Origin: Plantago major
Taxonomy: Eukaryota > Streptophyta > Magnoliopsida > Lamiales > Plantaginaceae
Reading direction: 5' to 3'
Assembly (NCBI GenBank): GCA_026545765.1
Contig: CM048839.1
Span: forward strand, 18,042,566 to 18,106,565
DNA length: 64,000 nucleotides
Shown here: piece by piece, positions 45,406-56,659 of the stretch
How the letters are laid out: each line of letters begins with the position of its first letter
Position numbering within the stretch: the stretch's first letter is position 1
Position numbers and translations under genes: made by a program
The notes under the pieces: model-generated
The model's database searches: none
Told to the model about the DNA's origin: nothing
The model's input: the letters and a program-made list of their open reading frames with translations, nothing else

Positions 45406-45762
45406 CTCCCTTCGGAGTAGGAGAAGAGGTAGGAAACATCCGAGAAGCTTGGGAGTGTTACATTATGTCCACGAGAAGGGCATTTGCCCCCGTTTTGGCA
45501 GTTACGGTGACCTCCGATCCGAGAGTTGTTCTCCCCAAACAGAGAATCCGTAGATAGGGTAGGAAGCCGAAGGAGAAGTTCCTAGAGCGCGGATCGAGCC
45601 TCACGAAACTCTCAAGGAAATTGAGATTGTTGTTGGAAGCCGGATAAGAAGACTAGAATCGAAGAGATGAGCATGTATGGAGATGAAACTTATTGCTTGT
45701 CCGAGACAACAGGATGTATTTGCTTGAGTAATCGATGATTTGAAGGAATAGATCCGAGAATC

Positions 45763-46590
45763 ATGCTCACCGTCTCAACATGGATCCTCGATCAAATATA
45801 TCCGCGTAAGAGGAAAGACTTTGGCCCGGTCAAGGACGCAATTATATCTGCGGAAGTTGACCGGCTCTTGAAAGCCGGGCACATTGAAGAAGTAAGATAC
45901 TTGGACTCGGTCTGTAATGTGGTACTCGTTGAGAAGGCCCCAGGAAAGTGGAGGATGTGCAATGACTTCACAAGGCTCAACAAGTTTTGCCCAAAGGATC
46001 CTTATCCCCTACCTCGCATAGACCAGTTGGTAGATTCTACCGGATGTGCGCTCCTAAGCTTCATGGACGCATATCAGGGCTTCTATCAAATCCGGATGGC
46101 CAAGGACGACATCAAGAAAACAGCCTTCTTCGCGGCAGGAGGAGTATACTGTTTCAAGGTGATGCCATTCGGGTTGAAAAATGCGGGAGCTACATACCAG
46201 CGGTTGGTGAATAAAATGTTCAAGGAGGAGCTGGGCAAGACTATGGAAGTCTACGTAGATGATATGCTTGTTAAGAATAAGACTGAAGAAGAACATATTG
46301 AGCATCTCAACAATTGCTTTTCCATTCTTCGGAAGTATAGAATGAAGTTGAACCCCGAAAAGTGTACGTTCGGGGTGAAAGGAGGAAAGTTTCTGGGATA
46401 CATGGTCACGGAAAGAGGGATAAGTGCAAACCCTGAGAAGATCAAGGCAATCCTAGATTTGCCCCATCCGAAGAACCTCAACGAGGTACAACGGCTTATT
46501 GGGCGTCTAATGTCCTTAAGTCGTTTCATTTCTCGATCTGCGGAAAAGAACCTTCCGTTCTTCAAAATCCTCGGAAGGAGAGAGCTTTGA
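45763..46590 (+). pseudogene. pol: Element A reverse transcriptase
   Basis: Nearly complete RT: V-x-K-A-P-G-K-W-R-M-C-N-D-F, L-S-F-M-D-A-Y-x-G-F-Y-Q-I, F-G-L-K-N-A-G-A-T-Y-Q-R and the catalytic Y-V-D-D-M-L-V-K, then G-Y-M-V-T-x-R-G-I. Ends at a stop just as RNase H begins. In the original element this was one polyprotein with protease and integrase. Confidence 0.9.
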
Positions 46591-48165
46591 GTGGACCGCG
46601 GAATGTTCGAGGCTTTTGAAAATTTGAAAAGTACCTCCATTCCCTCCGCTCTCCAAACCCGTGGAAGGAGAACCACTCTACCTCTACCTAGCAATCACGG
46701 AAGAGGCAATGAGTTCCAGATCAAAAGCGGATTCAAGCTAATGATCATTTACCAATCTACTATCTTAGTAAAGCCCTTGCCGGGCGAGACAAGATATGTG
46801 AAGATTGAGAAATTTATGATGCTCGCTTTACACCGCTGACGGTTGAAACCATATTTTAAGTCTCACAAAATAGTGGTACTAACTGCGGAACCTTTGAAAC
46901 AGGTCCTAGGAAAGCCCGACCAATCAGGACGACTCTCTAAGTGGGCGATCGAGCTAAGCGAATACGACATTTGCTACCAGGCCCCGTCAGCCAAAAAGGC
47001 TCAAGTCCTCGGTGACTTCTTAGCGGATTATCCAGAGAAGGATTCAGAGAAAGTCCCTGACAAGCAGGTGCTCGAGTGCTTAATCACCAAGCATATTGTC
47101 CGAAAGCCAGTTCCGCCAAAGTTCAACCCGGAAAACCTCGAGGAAGCCCAGTTCATCAATCGACCCTTTCCTTTGTCAGAGGGGGAAACTCGGGTCAACC
47201 AAATGTTTCTACTTGGTGATGCTCCCAGAAACTCCAGTGCTGACAACATCAGAACGGAAATCACGGAAGGGGATGAACCAGGAGTGGAACCTCGGCAACT
47301 CGCAGGAGATATCCAAACCCAAAAATATCCTTCCGATATCTGGACATTGGAAGTGGATGGTTCTTCCACTGGAAGAGTGGGAGGAATTGGAATCTACCTT
47401 AAGAGCCCGGATGGCGCGGAGCTTGACTATGCGATTTCCTTGGAGTTCAAAGTTACCAATAATGAGGCTGAGTATGAGGCACTTTTAGTGGGGCTGCGTC
47501 TAGCCAAGTCACTCCAAGCCCGGAAGGTCAAAGCTTACACGGACTCACAGCTCGTCGAGGCCCAATTTTCAGGAACTTTTGCCACAAAAGGTCCTTCGAT
47601 GATCAAGTATCTTGAGCTACTCAAGAATGAGGCCAGCCACTTCGAGGAATTCACCTTGGAAAAGTTTGATAGAGCTTGGAACGAAAGAGCTGATGCCTTG
47701 GCAAAATACGCATCTGCTAGAGCGGCCCTAGACACAAGGAGAGTAATCCTACTCACCATTACTGACTCATCCGTCATGAGCCCCAATTCAGCGGTCATGA
47801 TACTTGACACGGGAAGAAACTGGATGACTGACATTTTTAACTATCTCAAGGACGGATCTTTGCCAGTCGATCCGAAAGAATCAAGGAGTGTGCAATTCCG
47901 AGCAAACAGATACTTTATAATGGGTGACGATTTGTACAAGAGATCTTTTTCCGGGACTCACCTGAGATGTTTGAATCCACAAGAAGCACAGACCGTGCTG
48001 GAAGAGATACAACTAAGTCGGGAGTCATTCCGGGAGGACTCTCGCCGTAAAATCATACGACAAGGCTACTATTGGCCTACCATCGGTAAAGATTCCGCCG
48101 ACCACGCCGAGATGTCGATTGCCAATATTACGCAAACATCCCACATCGCCGATTTAACCCTATGA
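46591..48165 (+). pseudogene. pol: Element A RNase H, second RNase H and integrase zinc region
   Basis: 46591-46842 holds broken pieces of the first RNase H. From 46843 a 440-codon frame carries the end of RNase H, then a complete second RNase H with its acidic residues in L-E-V-D-G-S-S, N-N-E-A-E-Y-E-A-L, Y-T-D-S-Q-L-V and N-E-R-A-D-A-L-A-K. This extra domain is diagnostic for Tat. The frame then enters the integrase zinc region (G-Y-Y-W-P-T-I), where the C-x2-C pair is lost to a small frame change. Confidence 0.9.
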
Positions 48166-48996
48166 TTCCGCTAATCATAGCGTGTCCGTCGACCCTGGGG
48201 TATCGATATTGTCGGACCATTTCGAGGGTACCCAATGTAAAAAATTTCTCATTGTGGCGGTAGAATATTTTACCAAGTGGGTAGAAGCGAGGTCAGAGTG
48301 ACTATCACGGAAAGTCGAGCGGACCTTCATTTGAAGAACATCATTTGCCGCTCGCCTACCAAGAGTTCTAGTCTCGGATAATGGTGCCAGTTCTCGTGAC
48401 ATAGCTCAAGGAATGGTCAGCGCCCTTCAAAATTGAGCAACGCTTTACATGTTGGATACCCGCAAGCCAATGGACAGCCGAGTCCACAAACAAAACAATA
48501 GTCAAGATCCTCGAGAAGCGGTTAAGAACTTCGCAAGAAAGTCAAGGACGACTCGAAAGCGTGCTATGGGCGCACCATCGCACGGATCGCGACCAAAGAA
48601 ACTTCATTCTCCTTGGTATATGGTTCAGGCGGTCATACCATCCGAGATTGCCGTAGAGACTTTGAGAATCAGAGTTCAAGACAAAGCAAACCGAGAAGCT
48701 CGATATTCGACCGACATGCTTGAACAAAAAGGTCCGAGGTAATCGCGAATATCCTTAGGTATCGTGCAACCGCTGCTCAACCTACAACAGAACGCTCGGC
48801 GGCTAACTTGCAAGTCGGGACTCGTGCTTGACGAGCCGACATTTTGAACAATATTGGAAAACTCAAGCCCAAGTGGGAAGGACCCTACAAGATTGTCGGG
48901 GCAAAAGTAAATGGGAGTTATGAATTAGAAGATGAGAACGGACATCTCCTCAAGCGTCCGTGGAATGCTAGAAACCTTCAGAAGTTCTATGCATAG
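48166..48996 (+). pseudogene. pol: Element A integrase core and C-terminus, degenerate
   Basis: Readable only as fragments in several frames: V-L-V-S-D-N-G-A (second catalytic Asp), L-H-S-P-W-Y-M-V-Q-A-V-I-P-S-E and, at the end, W-E-G-P-Y-K-I-V-G-A-K and R-P-W-N-A-R-N-L-Q-K-F-Y-A. Integrase is inactive. Confidence 0.75.
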
Positions 48997-49537
48997 AGAT
49001 AACTGTGCGGATCTCCATCATGTCGATTGATCATCTCAGTTTCAACTACTTGTTACACGGAACTCCGCCGATTTCTTTTTGGTCCTTTTGCCATTGGCCA
49101 TAGAGCCCGCAAGTTGTAATTGAATTTCCGGCAAATCAATACAACCTCTATCTTTCGATTTGTGATTTTTCAATTTACGCATCTGAGATTTACCGTTTGT
49201 TTAACGACAAGGAAAGTAAGAGATTTCATTCATACAAAGACGAATTATACATAATCTTGTCTGTACTATTTACAATCCCGGATCGATTATCCGGACTTAC
49301 GGACGCAATACGAAAAATGTAGAAAAACGTCATCTCCCAGCAAAGATCGTTCCCCCGCCGGGAAAAGCTTCTTCCGTGTCAAGCGGCAAGTCTGGTTTCC
49401 GCGGAGACTAGGAACTCGATCTACCTGCACACAAGAGAATGGTTAAACGTGCTGGAATCCTTCAGGATACCACCAAAACATGGCAATGCAAGTCCCGTGT
49501 CCGGGGAAAACAAAGTGCAGACAAAAAGAGATTACCA
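48997..49537. other. Spacer after pol in element A
   Basis: Probably the 3' end region of the sense gag-pol transcript and of the antisense unit. A minus-strand acceptor-like TTGTGTGCAG with a 46-codon open stretch after it (about 49427-49285) may be the last exon of the third antisense unit; this is a guess. Confidence 0.35.
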
Positions 49538-49862
49538 TCACTTTAAAGACTCAAACTCTCTTGAAATTCGGAGACCGTTTCCAATATAAGAGAGATTTGA
49601 GCCATTAAAGTGGGGATGGAAGAAAGCAGAGGAGACGGGCAGATGTACATTCAAACCGAGATCTATGCTTTCCCATGACTGGTCTTCAACAATCTTCCCC
49701 TCTAGACCCACGCCACTCTCAAGCTCAGGATGAACGCCGACTTGAGAATGGACGGGAGTCTCGAGGGGGAAACTATTCAAGAAATCATCTGATTGAGTAG
49801 ATATGGAAATTGGAAGTTGGACTTGCACGACCAAGGCCAAGAGGGATCCGGAGTATTTATAG
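49538..49862 (-). other. Third antisense transcription unit in element A (putative)
   Basis: A TATA box (CTATAAATA, 49854-49862) matched in element B at 63838-63846 starts it. A stop-free minus-strand stretch of about 110 codons spans 49876-49538, including the TATA box, but lacks an ATG after the expected start site. So this may be a leader or a spliced unit rather than a protein gene. Confidence 0.35.
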
Positions 49863-50208
49863 AAGTGACGAACCAATAGGCGTCCGACACGTCAGAACTT
49901 CGACGTTGACAATGGGCTTAAACTATTCATTTGGGTTGAACAGTGTTAGGACAGATGGGTTTATCCAATCAAGCCTAAACAAGCCCATCAACTACGTCCA
50001 AGTATCTTAGTCATTTTACAAAAATATGTGCGTCAATATCATCCGACGAAGTCTGCACAAGAAAAAGATGGAGATCTCATCCGAGGAAAAATAGTTCGAA
50101 TTTTATAAACAAAATTATCCGAACATTTACATAACAGAAGCACAATCTGGAAAGATCCAAGGATAAGTACATGCATCCACGGGGCATACCCCGCCTTGTT
50201 CCTTCACC

Positions 50209-50465
50209 AGACTCCGGAAGTCGAGCCTTGGGACTCCGAGCCTCCACCTACCGACGAGCTTGTCACGATACGGATCCTCCTACGGATCGCTTCACGTCCG
50301 CTCTCTCTTCCTCGGCTCGCCTCCCGGACATAGAGGTGGATCGCCTTCAAAATCAAGGATGATCGGGTCATCCGCGGTCCCCGTACCCGGGTAAATTGGT
50401 GGATGCATGTGCCCACAAGCACAGTTTACCCAGTGCTGATATTCCTCGTCATCAGATTCCGACAT
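50209..50465 (-). pseudogene. Small antisense gene 2 of element A
   Basis: Starts M-S-E-S-D-D-E-E-Y-Q-H-W-V-N at 50465 and reads C-A-C-G-H-M-H-P-P-I-Y-P, G-T-G-T-A-D-D-P-I, then stops early in this copy; a shifted frame gives the Arg-rich, Gly/Ser-rich end G-S-E-S-Q-G-S-T-S-G-V-W. Element B has the same gene at 63216-63496. Its own TATA box lies at 50565-50574. The Cys-His cluster could bind metal; no known family was recognised. Confidence 0.6.
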
Positions 50466-50564
50466 CCTGGAGAACTCCGGCTTTTGTGGATGGCTGGAAT
50501 CAATAAAACAAAACACAAAGCGAAGAAGGGTACAACAGTGAAAAAGGGAAGAACTACCACACCT

Positions 50565-50574
50565 TTATTTATAG
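50565..50574 (-). promoter_or_regulatory. TATA box of small antisense gene 2 (element A)
   Basis: CTATAAATAA on the minus strand, about 100 bp upstream of the ATG; conserved at the equivalent place in element B (63107-63116). Confidence 0.6.
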
Positions 50575-51003
50575 TTGCGACGGGTCCTCAAGATCTCGCC
50601 ACATGTTGATAATCCAACGACGGGGGAGATGAAAAGACGTAGTCGTAATGACTATTTCACTGTTTCACCTTCCTCCTTCTAGAAGAATTAGACATCCCAA
50701 GGGGCGAACAGTCCGAGTATCGGAAAGATGATGGTCTGATTTCTACATCAGATGCCATCTACAACGGTCCGTGCTCCTAAGAGATGGGTAATTTATAATA
50801 ACTCAGCTTATGAACAACAGATAAAGAGGAACGAAGAAGAGAGCAAGTAATAGTTCGAAAGCATAGGAGGTTCAACTCCTCGGATTAAATACGAAACATG
50901 GCTATAGTATGTAATGACATTCCGAGTTATCAAAAGATGCAAATCCAACAGAAAGATTCAGCACAACAAATACAGAATTTCAACGGGGCATACCCCGGAC
51001 TTC

Positions 51004-53818
51004 TCACTGAGGCCCAGCTTGGCTCAGACCCGCTTCACCAGCTTGAGGCGGATCGACAGGGGGCGTGTTGGAGGTGGCTTGCGCAGCAAGGGATTCAACA
51101 ATATTGAACAAGTTGAAATCCGCGGGAAGGTCAACGACCCGGCAAGGCAGGGAGAACCACTTCTTCAGGATAGCCCGGTAATTGTCGAAAGGCACAAAGC
51201 ACACCTTTCGGAGAGCATCCGGGACCCATCTCGGGAGGAAGGGCCCGCTATTTCGGATCTCGATCTCACCTTCCTCAGTGACGAGTTCTGCAAACTCACA
51301 CGCGGCCAACTGTTCATCCGAGACACTGTCTACAGGGACTTCCACACCATTAGCATCCGCAGAAGGGATTAACCTTTCCGCCTTCCAGTTAAAGTCCGGT
51401 GGAAGTAGTCCCTTGGACTGCAGTTGCCCGATAGCGGACACGAACCCATCCAGGCGGGCGGGATCGGATTTGTCCGCCGTCAAGAACTTGAAGGAGTCGG
51501 ACTCCATGAAGTCACGACCAGCCTGAAGACGGGCATATTGGAGGCCTTCGAGCAGAAAATCCTTGGAATCCAGAAAAGCCTTCATCGACTTGTCGACAAA
51601 GTTCTCCTGCCAGTCGAGGTCCGCCTTAATCTCTTCCCAGCTAGTCTTCAGCTTATGGAACTTCACTTCGTGCTCTTCAACAGATCTCCAATTGCTTCAC
51701 CTTCTCCGCCTCATCGGTGAAGTGGCCTGACCTTGTGGAGGTCCTCCTCAATGGTAGCGCGTTCAGCGGCCTTCCATTGCATGGCCCTGACGAAACAGCC
51801 GAGCTGCAAGAAGTCCGTAAGAATATAAGTTGCACTTCTGTCATACTAAGAACAAACCAAGAAGAGCATCCAAAGATTACTTACCCGTTGGTATAGCCCA
51901 TCCAACCCTCCGACCCGCTCAACCTCAGGGAGTCCGCAAGCCAGCTCTACTTCCTTGTCAAGAGAAACTTGGTCAACAGGAAGGACAACGGACAATTGCT
52001 GTCTCTTTGCTGCGGGAGGAGCCTCAAGTCGCCTCCTCTCAAGGCCCCGAGGCAATGGCATCTGCATCAACACCTCCCGTTGTGGTGCAAGAGCGTGAAG
52101 TTCGGGACTTCGAAGCGGTGGCGCTCCGAGTGACGGGGGTTTTGCCCTTGTCGGGCACCGCCAAGGCCTGAGAATCCTCTCCAGCCTTGTTCCGCCTTTC
52201 TTCCTCCGCGGCAAAAACTGCGGCATTCTTCGGATCTGACATGGGAAGACCCGCGGAAGTGTTGATGATTTTGGTCCTCTGACCAGCGGCGACCTCCAGG
52301 GCTTGCTGCTCTCTCTGCAACTTTTTCTTTTCGCGGAGTGTCGACATGATGTAGTCGAACCAATGAGCTGCACAATAAACCAAAGGCGTTAGATACAGAC
52401 GGGTTAAAGAAGAATTATCGGAATTGCAGAAATACGTAATCCAAATAGAGTATATCGAAGAAGAAAGAACGCCAAGTTTCAAGTCAACGAATCCTTACTA
52501 AAGTCCGTCTTCCCTCCTACATCCACTGCGCATGTTAGTCCGCACAGGTAGGGAAGTGGCTGACAGATTAATCCGTGACGGATAAGTAGGTGGGTCATGC
52601 TTTTTGTGGATTGCCGCCACCCACGGAGCCACGTTCTTCGGAAGGGGACGCCAATCCACGATACTCTCCCTTAGGAATTTTGTCAGCCCCATCGCTCGTT
52701 GCCTCTCGGACTCCGGTTTCAGAGCCATCCGCATAAAATGTACCTATCCCACCACTTGATCCCAATGACGAAATGGAGTCCGAGATAAAATTGTAGGTTT
52801 CCTATTCATGAAAGTATAGAATAGTGGATTCCCCGGACTGAACGAGACGTGGAAGAGCTGCCTAAAGTTCTCAAAATTTACGGACTGCCCTTTCTTCTTA
52901 CAAAAAAACTACAAAGCAAATAAGGTTACCCAGGGACTTGGGGATAACCTGACTCGGACCTATACCAATATGGTTCAGAATGTTTTTCAATTCTGTGGCA
53001 ATGGGGATCTTCCATCCGCAGGAGAAGGCCACCTCATGCACGCACATATATCCAGCGGGAGGGTTATAGAATGCATGCCCGGGTTCAAGGATCATTATTT
53101 CTACGGACTCGGGGATCTCCCATTTTCGCCTCCATTCCGGAATCTCCTCAGGTTTGACCTCGGCGGATGTAGGAAGAAGCCCGTCCGCGTTTAGCTCTCC
53201 GAACTCGCTCGCTATCACTCATGGATGCGGACGAGAAATTTGATCCTTGCCGCCTTGGCACCACGACCTTCAATTAATGGAAGATCGATCAACGCGCAGG
53301 TGTAGTGCAATCCGCCGATCGGATCGCCTAGGGGACGAGCGAGATCCTTCTCCTTCTTCCTCCTCGTCCTCATATTCCTCTTCCTCACCATCTTCTTCCT
53401 CCTCGATGACACCTTCGGGTCTCCCGGATGTGCCTGGATTGGACGGACCTGTTTCCGCTACAACACGGTCCTCCACCCCAGCCTCGAACATCTCGACTTC
53501 ATCAGCCTCCCGACCGCTGTCACCTTCCCGCTCCGCACGCAGTTCGCTCGGATCCCAGGATGTCCCGATGCCACCTATAGTCCGAGATTGGACTAACGAC
53601 CTAGTCCTAGCAAGGTCACCCCGGTCCACTGAAACATCGGCCAAGGCTTCGTCAGACCGCTAACTCCGTGCTCAAAGATCGTAATCTCTCGACAACCCAA
53701 GCTCCCACAACTACAAAATCTCATGGACAAGGTCGGATCCACGGACCGGTCCCTAAATCTATCAAGGTCATTGTAACTCGGGCCTCGTCTTTGGTTCTCG
53801 ACTATCGCTCCCGGACAT
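51004..53818 (-). pseudogene. Antisense multi-exon gene 1 of element A
   Basis: Minus-strand gene with exons 53818-52499, 52367-51885 and 51803-51004, plus a leader intron 54267-53820 before the ATG. Splice signals: A|GTAAGG...GTGCAG, G|GTAAGT...TTGCAG and A|GTATGT...CCTAG. All four exons and their junctions have counterparts in element B. Product: an acidic N-terminal region (E/D run), a domain with G-H-A-F-Y-N-P-P-A-G-Y-M-C-V-H and N-P-x-F-Y-T-F-M-N, resembling the putative gypsy-type transposon domain (PF04195, from memory), a basic K/R/Q-rich part, a long coiled coil and a C-terminal region. Frameshifts (near 53680, 53170, 52080 and 51700) make this copy inactive. Confidence 0.72.
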
Positions 53819-54460
53819 CCTAGGCCAGAAGGAAACAAGTCAGGAATGATGGTGTTGATTGTCCGAGAGTTCGTTTAGGTAATTTCTTAAGTCAAAGAGA
53901 GCCTACGGATTTCTACTTAACGCGCCGTTGGCACTATCACCTACCTTACTCAAAGACGCCGAGGGCAAATTTATTTGAAGATCGTGCCAATTGGCACCAA
54001 CACATTACCAAATAAGCATGCATAATCAAATTTTGGTTACAGTCGGCATACACACGAGATGCATCAACAAGATACTGGCAATAGATTGGCATGCAACAGT
54101 ACGAAGGAGAAATTGTTTCAACTAAGAACGTTGCTAAAGCATATCACACGCAACATCGGCAAGAACAGACTCGACAATTTCATATCCGAGTAGGGCAAAA
54201 ACATATGAGCACGAAGTAAGCATATCGTGAAAAGGAGACAACTTAGCAAAAGTGAAGATGTACATACTTGATAAAGTTGATTTGATAAGTTCGAACGGAC
54301 GACTAAGCCTTGCACCTTCTCCGAGGGTACGGATTCGAAGAAAAAACTTTCAAATTTTGCGACTCTGGCTTGCTCGGATTTGTCTTCAAACGCTCGGATT
54401 GCTTTGCGATTGCTCTGAATTTCGAGATTGCTAAAAGTGTGAAAGTGACTGATGGGCTGA

Positions 54461-54470
54461 CTATTTATAA
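54461..54470 (-). promoter_or_regulatory. TATA box of antisense gene 1 (element A)
   Basis: TTATAAATAG on the minus strand, followed by CAGCCCATCAGTCACTTTCA. The identical block starts at 59180 in element B. It lies about 200 bp before the leader intron donor. Confidence 0.7.
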
Positions 54471-55151
54471 GGGCAATTGGGAAAGGCCAAGCGTCACATC
54501 ACTTAGGATTAAACCACGATCGTTGATCTCTTCAAATCCAACGGTCATGACGATTCACGAATAGATGGCCAACAACGCATTACGTTTGGTGCCTAACCGA
54601 GGAGTCGCATCACCTGGATTTGAATCCCAACCGTCAGATCTTTTTGATCCAAGGGTTACATCGTTCCACGAATGGGTTGCTGTTAGTACGTCGCACCTAA
54701 CGCGTGACAGACGTGTCACATCAATCGGGCCTCTAACCCCAACTGTCGATGTCGTCCTGATCCAACAGTCGTGTCGCTTTACTCGGGATCCTTCCCGCGA
54801 GAGCCGAACACACAGCCTATTGGGCCTCTTGGGCTTACTTGATCACGACCAGACGGATCGGGCTTGACAAAGTCGCCTAACTGATGCCTCCAGAGGGCTA
54901 CACTACATCCTAACCGTACTTGGAACTATATATCTCGATTACAAATACCTTTTCCATCTACAGTCCGAACACTTCTGTTAATCCGGACTGTAGAAGGAAG
55001 GGGGGGGGGGAGAGATATATTCAATTCCTGAACACGGATGACGGATCTCAAACAGAAGGGATCTTTTACCTTTCTTTAGTTAACGATTCGGACACGATCC
55101 ACAACACACTTGTTCTTTTCATAGTTACCAACTATCTTCTACTAAGATACT
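54471..55151. other. Region between the antisense promoter and the 3' LTR of element A
   Basis: Contains several variants of CCAACGGTC / CAACCGTCAGATC motifs (54485-54790) in what would be the antisense promoter. A 100-codon sense frame (54565-54867) overlaps them and has a partial counterpart in element B. An extra purine run (GGAAGGGGGGGGGGAGAGA, part) lies at about 54993-55016. Confidence 0.5.
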
Positions 55152-55170
55152 TGGAAACTAGGGGGACATA
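55152..55170 (+). other. Polypurine tract of element A
   Basis: TGGAAACTAGGGGGACATA directly before the 3' LTR; primes plus-strand DNA synthesis. The same tract, inverted, is found at 58598-58618. Confidence 0.85.
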
Positions 55171-56029
55171 TGTTGTTACGGACATGTGTCCAATCCGTTT
55201 ATAAGGGTGCCATAGAGCGTGTCCTAAAGTGCATCACGGCTTAATTAGCCAACTCAGTACTGGTCCGACCTCACATGGTCCGCCCAAAGTGAATCGACCA
55301 GTACGCTAAAGGTCACTACAACCTTACAGCTAGTCCGAGCTAGCTGGGAGAAGGACTTACAAACCTGGCCACGCCAAGACAGATGCCAAACGGACGGACG
55401 AGGAAATCTTGACGCCACCATCACGATAAGCCCAAACGTATATAATGTAACCATCGAGATACTTCCGAGACTCAGTCGGACATCCAGAGTCACCCAAGGG
55501 CAGATCAACCAAGCAGACAGGTCTGTCCGAGTGACTAACACGGACTCAACGTGCGGAACAGTACTCTCAGAGGGAAAGGACCAAACTACCCTCCCGGCCC
55601 ATTAATTAGTATTGGATTACTATTCACTAATGGGCCATGGGCCAAAGGTAACATTGGTGTCCAAATCTGAGGCATACACTTGGCATCATCTTATGAGCTA
55701 CTTCATAAGTATATGATAACTATAAATATAGCACAAGGTCCAAGACCTTAAGATAAGTGATAATTCCATAGTAACAAGTATCTCTTGATATCTTAACCTT
55801 TCCCGCTACTATTGCATTGAGAGCTTTCATCTCTCCTTTGAGTAAAGCCTCCTTCCGGATTGACTTAGGCAATCCGGGTAATCCATTCTAACCCCCCCCC
55901 CCCCCCCACTTAGTCCTTTCAGGTACTCTTGCTCGGACAAGCCTTCTCTCGGACTTCAAGTTAGAGGTGGATCTTAGATTAGGTTACTTGTAGTAGTAGT
56001 GTTGGTGTTTGAGGTTTTATCCCTCAACA
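55171..56029 (+). repeat. 3' LTR of element A
   Basis: Matches 42027-42881 closely; TATA box at 55721-55729; C run of 17. Ends CCCTCAACA, followed by target duplication CTAAT (56030-56034). Confidence 0.93.
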
Positions 56030-56650
56030 CTAATATTACATTTTGTTCTAATGGTGTAAGGGAGTTATCCCACCATTCTTTTAATTGTCCATTAAATCCT
56101 AAAATTAAAGTTTTTGCACAATCAACTTGGTCCATCCTATTTCCGTATATGTTTGATATGACTACCATCTCTTGACAAATTTTTATAATCTGGTATTCTG
56201 CTAACCCATCTATATTCCACTCATAAACTGTTGATCCATTAAAAGTCCTTTGGGTATGTGTTTCTTCTAATAGGATGTCTGGGGGAGTGGGTATAGGATA
56301 GAAATTTTTGTGTTCTACAGGGAAAATATGATTACCATCTTCAGACTCATCACCTGAATGGACAGTTTCTAATGATTTTTTTAAAGTATTTAATTTTTCT
56401 AAAGAATCTCTGTAGAATCTCTGTCTCTGTTAACTTAGGTTTATACTCATTGATTTTAAAAGGAAATCTGTGTATCTGCTTATCTGGTGAAGTATGTTCT
56501 TTACCTGAGGATGCTAAATTTGTCTCAACTGGAGATTGGCTACCTAATTTCTTTTCTATACTATCTTCTATTCTTTCTAATTGTTTTCTCAGACAATGTA
56601 AACTTATATTAGTGTAATTTCTTTGTTTCATTCCTGACTCATCTTCTTTG
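56030..56650 (-). pseudogene. Pararetroviral coat protein, N-terminal part
   Basis: Open minus-strand stretches 56631-56350 and 56300-56030 with caulimovirid coat-protein-like features (L-K-E-W-W-D at the end next to the insertion). The frame changes near 56400. It continues at 42026 on the far side of element A. Confidence 0.6.
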
Positions 56651-56659
56651 TTGTCGAAG

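Larger units (their letters stand above)
42027..56029 (+). mobile_element. Ty3/gypsy Tat-lineage LTR retrotransposon A, complete but decayed
   Basis: 14,003 bp with two similar LTRs (855 and 859 bp, both starting TGTTGTTACGG and ending CCCTCAACA), a TGGCGCCG... primer binding site, a polypurine tract and a 5-bp target duplication. Pol order protease - RT - RNase H - second RNase H - integrase, with the extra (archaeal-type) RNase H before integrase, identifies the Tat lineage (Retand/Ogre-like). Between integrase and the 3' LTR lie about 6 kb that hold antisense genes. Internal frames are broken in many places, so it cannot move by itself. It is inserted in pararetroviral sequence. Confidence 0.93.

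Noticed and set aside
53247..53663. Plus-strand Ser/Pro-rich frame in element A, also seen inverted at 60245-60021
   Set aside because: It is the opposite strand of the acidic region of the antisense gene; Glu codons read backwards give Ser runs.
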